Shown here piece by piece: positions 24,579 through 31,879 of a stretch of DNA of 50,687 bases (positions within the stretch are counted from its first letter, which is position 1; each line of letters begins with the position of its first letter). The position numbers and the translations under genes were made by a program. Source of the stretch: Bacteroidales bacterium (lineage in GTDB: Bacteria; Bacteroidota; Bacteroidia; Bacteroidales; UBA932); the NCBI GenBank assembly GCA_023667095.1, contig JAMPAT010000026.1, positions 1 to 50,687 on the forward strand, read 5' to 3'. The notes under the pieces are model-generated. The model searched no databases, had not been told where the DNA came from, and saw only the letters and a list, made by a program, of their open reading frames with translations.

Positions 24579-26801
24579 ATGCAACTGAAGACAACAATAG
24601 AATACCATACCGTCTGGGGCGAAGAGATTGTCCTGCGCTCAGGAGGGAAGCCATACCGGATGGAGTATCTTGGAGAAGGGCTCTGGGGTGCAGATATTGA
24701 CATACCGGAATCTTCCGGGGACATTGAATACCATTATGAACTTGTCCGTGACGGAGCCATGCTCCGTCGCGAATGGGGAAGCCATGTCGTGCATTTGTCC
24801 GGGAATGACCAGGGAAAGTCATCTGGGGCCGGCAAGGAGAAGAATGTCCGTGACTGGTGGCAGGATGTTCCACTGGATCTTCCGCTGCAGCATGGGCTGT
24901 TTTCTGGAGGACGGCGCAGGTTTGCCGGCACTGCAATCCCGGTATTTTCATTGCGGAGCGAGGATGGTTTCGGTACAGGCGAGTTCCTTGATCTCAAAAA
25001 GATGGTTGACTGGGCTGAAATTACCGGTCAGAGCGTAATCCAGCTTCTTCCTGTCAATGACACGACAATGACAGGGACATGGAGAGATTCATATCCGTAC
25101 AACGCAAACTCTACTTTTGCCCTTCATCCACAGTATATGCATCTCCCTTCAGCAGGAGTGAAGGTGGACGAGGAGTACAAGGCATTGCAGAAAGAGCTTA
25201 ATACTTTACCATATGTTGATTATGAAAGGGTCAACAGGGAGAAGGCGCGTCTCCTGAAAAAGGCCTTTGAGAAGAACTGGGGCGAGGTCTCATCCAGTGC
25301 AGGCTATCAGGGATTCATTGAGGAGAATTCCACATGGCTCTTCCCGTATGCTGCATACCGTATTTTGACAGAGCGTTTCGGTACGCCGGAGTTCAGAAAA
25401 TGGGGGAACTATGCTGTATATGATGCGGCAAAGGTAGAGTGCTTCTGCAGGAATAACCAGTCTGATGTGGATTTCCATTGCTTTGTACAGTATCATCTGC
25501 ATATTCAGCTGCTTGAGATCCGCGAATATGCACACGGACATGGAGTTATCCTGAAAGGGGACTTGCCGATAGGTATCAGCAGGACGAGTGTCGATGCATG
25601 GCTTTATCCGGAACTGTTCCATCTTGATTCACAGGCCGGTGCTCCGCCTGATGCCTTTGCCGCAGATGGACAGAACTGGGGATTCCCGACATATGACTGG
25701 GACCGGATGGAGGAGGACGGATATGCGTGGTGGAAAGCACGTCTGGGCAAGATGTCGGAATATTTTGAAGCATTCAGGATTGACCATATCCTTGGCTTTT
25801 TCAGGATATGGGAGATACCGCTTCCATGCAGGAGCGGCCTTATGGGGCATTTCAGCCCTGCTTTGCCGTATTCTTCAGCTGAATTACGCGATATGGGATT
25901 CGGCGATTTTCTTGTTTCAGGTGTGCGTGCTACAGTTCCCGGATACGATGAAAGGACGGCAGACGGTGTGACTGGGGAGCTCTTGGATGTGTCTGCAGAT
26001 GCGATATCCTGTGATAACCTGGATAGGGTTGAGAACAGCCTTGCCGGAGCAATGCCAGATGACGATTGCCTGTTTATTGAGGATCATCGCCGCAAGGGAT
26101 ATTGGCATCCTCGCATCTGTGCCCAGTCAACGCACCGGTATGCTGCCATGGACAGCTGGCATAGGGATGCGTACGACAGGCTGTATGAGGATTTCTTCTA
26201 TCACCGCCACAACAGTTTCTGGAAAGAATCGGCATTGCGTAAGCTGTCGGATCTCCTGGCGTCTACAGGGATGATTGCATGTGGCGAGGACCTCGGCATG
26301 ATTCCAGGATGTGTGCCTGAGACAATGCAGGAGCTGCAGATACTTTCACTGGAGATACAGAGGATGCCTAAATCCATGGGCGTTACATTTGCCGATCCTG
26401 CGGCCTATCCATATTATTCTGTATGCACGACCTCTACACACGACATGAATCCTTTAAGGGCATGGTGGGAGGAGGACCGTGCCCTCACCATGCGTTTCTT
26501 CAATGAGGTGCTCGGATTTGAAGGGGAGGCACCATTGACCTGTGAGCCATGGGTGTGCAGACAGATTGTGGAACAGCATCTCAATTCTCCGGCAATGTTC
26601 ACTGTCCTTCCGCTTCAGGATTGGCTCTCTACGGATGGCTTATTACGTGCAGAGGACCCTGCTGCCGAAAGGATCAATGTCCCGGCCAATCCGCGCCACT
26701 ATTGGCGTTACAGGATGCACCTTACTCTGGAGTCATTGGTCGCACAGGCTGGATTCAACGGTATGCTCCGTGGCATGGTGGCCGCCTCCGGCCGCAGCTG
26801 A
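24579..26801 (+). CDS. malQ: 4-alpha-glucanotransferase (GH77) with one N-terminal CBM20-like domain
   Basis: This amylomaltase transfers alpha-1,4-glucan segments during maltooligosaccharide and glycogen use. Of 740 residues, the first 75 look like one starch-binding CBM20-like domain (IEYHTVWGEEIVL at the start). The GH77 barrel begins near 115 (AGTAIPVFSLRSEDGFGTGEF). Key residues are D402 in FRIDHILGFF (nucleophile), E570 in ACGEDLGMIP (acid/base) and D622 in STHDMNPLRAWW (stabiliser). Many Bacteroidota relatives carry two CBM20 domains and exceed 850 residues, so this one is short at the N-terminus. The gene stands alone and ends 100 bases before the hairpin array. Confidence 0.92.
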   Translation: MQLKTTIEYHTVWGEEIVLRSGGKPYRMEYLGEGLWGADIDIPESSGDIEYHYELVRDGAMLRREWGSHVVHLSGNDQGKSSGAGKEKNVRDWWQDVPLDLPLQHGLFSGGRRRFAGTAIPVFSLRSEDGFGTGEFLDLKKMVDWAEITGQSVIQLLPVNDTTMTGTWRDSYPYNANSTFALHPQYMHLPSAGVKVDEEYKALQKELNTLPYVDYERVNREKARLLKKAFEKNWGEVSSSAGYQGFIEENSTWLFPYAAYRILTERFGTPEFRKWGNYAVYDAAKVECFCRNNQSDVDFHCFVQYHLHIQLLEIREYAHGHGVILKGDLPIGISRTSVDAWLYPELFHLDSQAGAPPDAFAADGQNWGFPTYDWDRMEEDGYAWWKARLGKMSEYFEAFRIDHILGFFRIWEIPLPCRSGLMGHFSPALPYSSAELRDMGFGDFLVSGVRATVPGYDERTADGVTGELLDVSADAISCDNLDRVENSLAGAMPDDDCLFIEDHRRKGYWHPRICAQSTHRYAAMDSWHRDAYDRLYEDFFYHRHNSFWKESALRKLSDLLASTGMIACGEDLGMIPGCVPETMQELQILSLEIQRMPKSMGVTFADPAAYPYYSVCTTSTHDMNPLRAWWEEDRALTMRFFNEVLGFEGEAPLTCEPWVCRQIVEQHLNSPAMFTVLPLQDWLSTDGLLRAEDPAAERINVPANPRHYWRYRMHLTLESLVAQAGFNGMLRGMVAASGRS

Positions 26802-26901
26802 TGCAGCTGACGCCGCTGTCCCGTAATGCTCCAGTGCCAATGACCGATTGTTTAGGCCTTATGCCTGCCGTTTGTCAATGGTGCCAACAGGCTTCGCGGT
26901 A

Positions 26902-27587
26902 CAGGTTGGTCGATGTTGCTGCCAACCTGTACCTTTGATATGTGGCAGAATGCATCAATCACTGATTTGCGTCCCAGGTTGGTCATTTGCCGTACCAACC
27001 AGCTCCACGGATGTGCCATAGATTGCGTGTATTGATGGTTGGTGGTACAGGTTGGTCGATGTTTGTGCCAACCTGCCCTGCAGATATGCCGCAGAATGCA
27101 CAGAACGCCGATTCGCGTCCCAGGTTGGTCATTTGCCGTACCAACCAGCTCCACAGAAGTGCCATAGAGCGCGTATATTGCTGGTTGGCGGTACAGGTTG
27201 GTCGATGTTGCTGCCAACCTGCCCCTCTGATATGCCACAGAGTGCATATATCGCCGATTCGCGTCCCGGGTTGGTTAGTTACCATACCAACCTGCTCCAC
27301 AGAAGTACCATAGAGCGCATGTATTGATGGTTGGCGGTACAGGTTGGTCAATGTTGCTGCCAACCTGCTCCTCTGATATGCCACAGAGTGCATATATCGC
27401 CGATTTGCGTCTCAGGTTGGTTAGTTACCGTACCAACCTGCTCCACGGATGTGCCATAGATTGCGTGTATTGATGGTTGGTGGTACAGGTTGGTCGATGT
27501 TTGTGCCAACCTGCCCCGCAGATATGCCGCAGAATGCATAGATCACAGATTCGTGTCTCCGGTTGGTCATTTGCCGTGCCAACCTGG
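26902..27587. repeat. Left arm of a 73-bp-pitch hairpin array (10 hairpins, A/B alternating)
   Basis: Ten imperfect copies of a 73-bp unit, each a 28-base palindrome plus a 45-base spacer. Hairpins start at 26902, 26975, 27048, 27121, 27194, 27267, 27340, 27413, 27486 and 27559, exactly 73 bases apart. Two types alternate. Type A is CAGGTTGG-N12-CCAACCTG with a TCGATGTTGCTG-like loop, preceded by GGTTGGYGGTA. Type B is CAGGTTGGT-N10-ACCAACCTG with a loop like TAGTTACCGT or CATTTGCCGT, preceded by CGCGTCC. A+B form a 146-bp higher-order unit. The two spacers are themselves related (TGCCAYAGAGYGCRTATAT core). Frames through the array are not coding: 146 is not a multiple of three and copies shift frame. 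Confidence 0.92.
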
Positions 27588-27613
27588 TTCTCTTTTGCTG
27601 GATTTCAGTCTTG

Positions 27614-28663
27614 TCATAATTGCTGATGAATTTGGCTATGGCCATTGTTGCCCATGACTTTGGATTCTGTGGAGTTGTGGGATGCTGTGGGCATCTCTGT
27701 TGATATTGGAATGATTTGCTTTATTAGTTTTGGCGGGAGGTTGAGTATCCTGCAGATTTGTCCTGGTGAAGCATGGTGTTTATTGTGCAAGACACCTATA
27801 AATCTGATTTTTTCTTCAACAGCGAGACTGCTCAATTCTTTATTGAACCATCCGGTTGCTAATTTTTGCGCATCTGCTATAAGCTTCATATCGTTTGCTC
27901 CAAGTTCTTTCCCGTATGTAAGCTCGTATTCAAGGTTATAATAGTTGACTTTCATTATCTGACGGAGGAGATTCTCCCTTGAATGCCCGAACATGCTTTC
28001 TACTAAGGTTGTGGCAACAAATGATTCGGGGACTATATTCCCGTCTGAGTCAATCTTGAGATTACTTCTGCTGATATCCATATGTGTACCAAGGATATGC
28101 TGTAGTTCCTTTTTTCTGTAGTCCCGTACCGTGCTATATGATGTCTGTGTTCCTGCGTTCCTGTTGAAGTAACAATTATAGCTGGACCAGGGATATTGTT
28201 CTGCATGACGTACTATCTTGGCTTCTACTGGATTACGTAATACGTATGCTATACAGTTGCGTAAATATGCAAAATCACTGATTTCCTTTACCGTGGTTCC
28301 AGAACGTCTTTGTATTTTGTTTATTCCCCTCTTCTTTTGACAGAATTGCGAGTATGTCCGTTTGGTACATCTCATGAATCGCTCTGCATCATCTATAGAA
28401 TCTCCTATGACAATATAATGCGAATGGTTTGACATGTGTGCATATGCGATGATTTCCACATTATGCGCAATGCTGCATATGGCACTTAGGTTGATTATTC
28501 TGTGGAAATCCTCTTCATCGAAATACAGCAGGCTTTGATTCAGTCCCTTTGCTGTAATATGGAATACTTTGATTCTTTTTTCATCTGTGGAGCCGATGTC
28601 CTCAGGCAGATTGTCTTGATGATAGTCCGTACTGCGCATCTCTTTCAACATTTCGTGGTTCAC
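27614..28663 (-). CDS. Y1/HUH transposase, RAYT-like (REP-associated tyrosine transposase type)
   Basis: The 349-residue protein has a Y1 transposase domain in its first 170 residues: FHITAKGLNQSLLYFDEEDF (strand 1), the HUH motif AHMSNHSHYIVIG (H80, H82), and the catalytic tyrosine region CIAYVLRNPVEAKIVRHAEQYPWSSY (Y140). These single-strand endonucleases nick at palindromes. The C-terminal 180 residues (AFVATTLVESMF and following) are an extra helical domain, with a LSSLAVEEKIRFIG stretch and a helix-turn-helix-like SPGQICRILNLPPKLIKQI. The start is a GTG at 28663; ATG at 28651 is an alternative. The gene sits between the two arms of the hairpin array, 26 bases from the left arm, and its substrate is probably that array. 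It appears intact. Confidence 0.87.
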   Translation of the reverse strand: MNHEMLKEMRSTDYHQDNLPEDIGSTDEKRIKVFHITAKGLNQSLLYFDEEDFHRIINLSAICSIAHNVEIIAYAHMSNHSHYIVIGDSIDDAERFMRCTKRTYSQFCQKKRGINKIQRRSGTTVKEISDFAYLRNCIAYVLRNPVEAKIVRHAEQYPWSSYNCYFNRNAGTQTSYSTVRDYRKKELQHILGTHMDISRSNLKIDSDGNIVPESFVATTLVESMFGHSRENLLRQIMKVNYYNLEYELTYGKELGANDMKLIADAQKLATGWFNKELSSLAVEEKIRFIGVLHNKHHASPGQICRILNLPPKLIKQIIPISTEMPTASHNSTESKVMGNNGHSQIHQQL

Positions 28664-28780
28664 ATTCTCTTTTCACATATCATCTCTCTTCCGTTGGAGG
28701 TGACAGATAATAATGCTGAAAGGTCGTGATTATTATCGAAATTTGCAACTTATTTTGTTGAAAATTAATGATAAATCGCC

Positions 28781-29393
28781 CCGGTTGGTCATTAGTCATA
28801 CCAACCTGCCCCACAAATGTGCCATAGAGCGCGTATATTGCTGGTTGGCGTTACAGGTTGGTCGATGTTTGTGCCAACCTGCCCCTCTGATATGCCATAG
28901 AGTGCATATATCGCCGATTCGCGTCCCAGGTTGGTTAGTTACCATACCAACCTGCTCCACAGAAGTACCATAGAGCGCATGTATTGATGGTTGGCGGTAC
29001 AGGTTGGTCAATGTTGCCGCCAACCTGCCCTGCAGATATACCGCAGAATGCATATATCACTGATTCGCGTCCCGGGTTGGTCATTCGTCATACCAACCTG
29101 CCCCACAAATGTGCCATAGAGCGCGTATATTGCTGGTTGGCGTTACAGGTTGGTCGATGTTTGTGCCAACCTGCCCCGCAGATATACCGCAGAATGCATA
29201 TATCACTGATTCGTGTCTCCGGTTGGTCATTTGCTATACCAACCAGCTCCACAAATGTGCCATAGAGCGCGTGTGTTGATGGTTGGCGTTACAGGTTGGT
29301 CGATGCTGCTGCCAACCAGCCCCTCTGATATGCAACAGAGTGCACAGATCACCGATTAACGTCCCAGGCTGGTAGTTTACCATGCCGGCCTGG
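28781..29393. repeat. Right arm of the 73-bp-pitch hairpin array (9 hairpins, B first and last)
   Basis: Hairpins start at 28781 (B), 28854 (A), 28927 (B), 29000 (A), 29073 (B), 29146 (A), 29219 (B), 29292 (A) and 29365 (B), again exactly 73 bases apart and in the same orientation as the left arm. The last copy is the most diverged (CAGGCTGG...CCGGCCTGG, with a longer GTCCCAGGC/GCCTGGGAC-like stem). Individual A copies differ by a few bases (TCGATGTTTGTG, TCAATGTTGCCG), so the arm is not a recent clonal expansion, yet no copy has an indel that breaks the pitch. Confidence 0.92.
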
Positions 29394-29458
29394 GACACTT
29401 TGCTGCATGTAGCGGAACAATGGAAGCACCAATGCTGAGTATAATGGTAAGCCTTATG

Positions 29459-31210
29459 CTACAAGGTCTGGCCGCCGATGAATTCACGCATTATGGATGT
29501 CGGAGGGATTGCTGCAATCTCGTCAGGGGACAGGGCCACAATATAGTCGAGGAATTTCAGCATTCTGGTTGCTTCAGTATAGGCCTCTGAATATGGGGGA
29601 ATGCGTCTCAGAAGAGGCTCTGCATAGTATTTCAGCATCGGAAGCTCAAACATCAGTGCAGAATTGAACTCAGCATCTGCATTCTCCTGGAACGGGAAGA
29701 TGTTCCTGTTCTCGCCACGTCTTACACTGTGCCAGCGCAATATCGTATCCTCCGGAGTTATGCCACGCACGCGGTTGTCACGTACTATCCTTCGCAGCAG
29801 ACGGTTGTCTGATGTGGATATGTTGTTGTTCTCATCCACGGACAGCGATGTGAGCGCAGATGCATATACCCTGAATATCCTTGAATCATCCACTGCCGAG
29901 GTCATCGCCGGGTTAAGTGCATGTATGCCCTCCATTATGAGTATATCCTTTTCTTCCAGTTTCATGGCCTTGCCCTTTTCGCGCTGCCCTGCCTTGAAAT
30001 TGAATTTCGGTATCTCGACTTCCTTTCCGGCAAGCAGGTCATTCAACTGACTGTTGAGCAGCTTCAGGTCCATTGCCTCAAGTGCCTCGAAGTCATATTC
30101 CCCGTTCTCGTCCTTGGGCGTGTCTTCCCTGTTGACAAAATAATTGTCAAGTTCAATGACCTTTGGGTTCATTCCCAGGACTTTGCACTGCAATGCAAGG
30201 CGAAGTGAAGTGGATGTCTTTCCGCTGCTGGACGGACCGGCGATGAACACAATCTTCACCTTGTCCCTCTTCTGCCATATCTTGTCTGCAATTTCTGCAT
30301 AGCGTCTTTCGTGACGGGCTTCGGAGAGGTTGATAAGCTCTACTGCCTTTCCGTCCTGGATAGCCCTGTTGAGGGAGCCTATGCCTTTGACGCCTATGAT
30401 TGAACACCAGTCCGAATGCTCTTTGAGTGTCGCTGCAATTTTCGCCTGCTTCTTCATCGGGGCAATCTTGCTGGAACCTTCCATCGGGTACTGCAGGCAG
30501 AAGCCATTCTTGAATCCTGAAATTGCAAATGTCTTGAGGTAGCCTGTTGAATACACTAACGGGCCATGGAATGAATCTGCTGTCCCGCCGATGAAATACA
30601 CACTTGAATTGTATCTTCCGAGTGACCGGATGAGCTGTGCCTTGTCGTGCTGCCCGTTGGCCTCGAAAATCTCAGCGGCCCGGTCTGACTGGAGCTTGCG
30701 CTTGACAATAGGGATGTCTTCTGATATGATTTCATGCATCCTCGCCTTGATTGCCTTGAGGTCGTTCTCGTCTAACGGATGTACCATTGGGCGCCCGTCC
30801 TCCAACGGTGTCTTTTCACGGATTTCGCAATAGTGGCCGCTCGGCAGGGCGTAGTCCACAATCAGTGTCTGTTCCGGATAAAGTTCCCTGACTGCTTTCT
30901 GCAGTACGAAGAACAGCGAACGTATGTATGTCCTCCTGCCGTCCGGATGGCTGTATCCGATGAATTCTACCTCGTCGGGCAGCATAAGTCCCGCACCCAT
31001 ATCCTTGAGCTGGTGATTTACCAGGGCTGCCAGTACTGGACTACCGGCAGACTCAGGGCCGGAAGCGAACCGTATTTCCCCTCCTTTGCATGAAAGGACC
31101 TGTCCGTCCTCCATCCTGCATATTTCCAGGGCAAGTTCCCTGACTGTGGTTCCCTTCGGGACTTCGTAGTATTTTCCGTTGTTTGTGCAATGTATCCTTA
31201 TCGTTTCCAT
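29459..31210 (-). CDS. Nucleoside kinase with TGS and ThrRS-like editing domains (uridine kinase family)
   Basis: This cytoplasmic 583-residue protein has an N-terminal TGS domain (1-65). A region of about 150 residues follows that resembles the second additional domain of threonyl-tRNA synthetase (SGHYCEI, HPLDENDL). The C-terminal half is a uridine/phosphoribulokinase-type P-loop kinase: IAGPSSSGKTS (K331), ELDNYFVNREDTP, ILIMEGIHALNP, and the RRIVRDNRVRG lid. This three-part form is widespread in Bacteroidota and Firmicutes and is usually annotated nucleoside kinase or uridine kinase. ATG at 31210 is chosen; an earlier in-frame start at 31258 would fall inside the conserved leader element. 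Its upstream region holds a 132-bp tandem repeat. Confidence 0.88.
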   Translation of the reverse strand: METIRIHCTNNGKYYEVPKGTTVRELALEICRMEDGQVLSCKGGEIRFASGPESAGSPVLAALVNHQLKDMGAGLMLPDEVEFIGYSHPDGRRTYIRSLFFVLQKAVRELYPEQTLIVDYALPSGHYCEIREKTPLEDGRPMVHPLDENDLKAIKARMHEIISEDIPIVKRKLQSDRAAEIFEANGQHDKAQLIRSLGRYNSSVYFIGGTADSFHGPLVYSTGYLKTFAISGFKNGFCLQYPMEGSSKIAPMKKQAKIAATLKEHSDWCSIIGVKGIGSLNRAIQDGKAVELINLSEARHERRYAEIADKIWQKRDKVKIVFIAGPSSSGKTSTSLRLALQCKVLGMNPKVIELDNYFVNREDTPKDENGEYDFEALEAMDLKLLNSQLNDLLAGKEVEIPKFNFKAGQREKGKAMKLEEKDILIMEGIHALNPAMTSAVDDSRIFRVYASALTSLSVDENNNISTSDNRLLRRIVRDNRVRGITPEDTILRWHSVRRGENRNIFPFQENADAEFNSALMFELPMLKYYAEPLLRRIPPYSEAYTEATRMLKFLDYIVALSPDEIAAIPPTSIMREFIGGQTL

Positions 31211-31245
31211 ATATTGTTTGTGAATTTGTATCTGTTTTCTGGCAT

Positions 31246-31324
31246 GAGGGTGACCCAAAAGTGAACTTCTTGTCCCCCTCCTCTATCGTTTTTCTTTGAA
31301 AAACTGACCCTGTTGCTTCCGGAG
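31246..31324 (-). repeat. Leader element shared with trxA (copy 1)
   Basis: On the minus strand this 79-base stretch runs CTCCGG, GCAAC, AGTTTTTCAAAG, AGAGGAGG, GAAGTTCACTTTT and CACCCTC. It ends 35 bases before the kinase ATG. The same series of blocks is found at 44456-44529, ending 38 bases before the trxA ATG, in the same orientation relative to the gene. Confidence 0.6.
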
Positions 31325-31581
31325 GATCAAAGCCATGTCGCTCCGGCACGTAATCCCGTCCAACTGCCGTTGGCTGCTCACTGAGAAAAGTCCGCTGGAC
31401 TGTTTCTCCTGGCGTTCACGACCATCGGGCTTACTCTTCGGCCATCGCGTCCGGCGGGCTAAAGCCCTGCTGCTCCGGCACGTAATCCCGTCCAACTGCC
31501 GTTGGCTGCTCACTGAGAAAAGTCCGCTGGACTGTTTCTCCTGGCGTTCACGACCACAGGACTTACTCTTCGGCCATCGCG
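31318..31581. repeat. Two tandem copies of a 132-bp unit
   Basis: Copy 1 is 31318-31449 and copy 2 is 31450-31581. They share about 105 near-identical bases, including CTCCGGCACGTAATCCCG and CACTGAGAAAAGTCCGCTGG. They differ mainly in the first 25 bases and in a short ACCATCGGGC/ACCACAGGAC segment. Each unit holds small palindromes (CCAAC-TGCC-GTTGG and AGTCC-GCT-GGACT). The minus strand is open through the repeat because 132 is a multiple of three, but the hypothetical peptide has no known counterpart, so I treat the region as non-coding. Confidence 0.85.
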
Positions 31582-31879
31582 ACCATCGTGACTTCAGGGT
31601 CAGCCACAATGGCGGGGTCTGCATGCTTCCTTTTCCGTGCCATTGCTTCCCAGGCGTAGCCGAATCTGACAAATTTACATATTTTTCCGTCCATTTGAAG
31701 TCCTGTTTTCTCCCTTTCGGGACTTTTTGTTAAATTTGCCAGGTTCTGCGGCACTGCCATGTGGCAGCGGTGTCTGACGGGACTTTTGCAAGTCCGCAAG
31801 ACTCAGCTGCATCCAATTTAACTGCAGTGCTCCTGCGGGACTTTTGGCTTATGGCAGTCATTTTGAGTATCAGTGGACA
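31582..31879 (+). promoter_or_regulatory. uvrA upstream region with promoter and three spaced CGGGACTTTT motifs
   Basis: TAAATTTG at 31731-31738 matches the Bacteroidota -7 box; transcription would start near 31745, giving a leader of about 135 bases. CGGGACTTTT occurs at 31718, 31778 and 31836 (spacings 60 and 58). Hairpins CTGCCA-TG-TGGCAG (31754-31767) and GGACTT-TTGC-AAGTCC (31780-31795) lie in the leader. No gene is seen. Confidence 0.5.

Noticed and set aside
26852..27539. Open frames on the minus strand through the hairpin array (60-136 codons, with repeated LYRQP and WLVRQMTN phrases)
   Set aside because: The unit length (146) is not a multiple of three, the same repeat is read in different frames, and no start or domain is conserved. 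These are by-products of the repeat.
26902..29393. CRISPR array
   Set aside because: Repeat and spacer are both conserved between units (spacers are not unique), pitch is 73 bp with palindromes of 28 bases in two alternating types, and no cas gene is nearby.
31283..31799. Minus-strand peptides with a repeated RQEKQSSGLFSVSSQRQ phrase
   Set aside because: They arise from the 132-bp tandem repeat, whose length is a multiple of three. No signal, domain or conserved start was seen, so they are kept as a caution in the repeat finding only.
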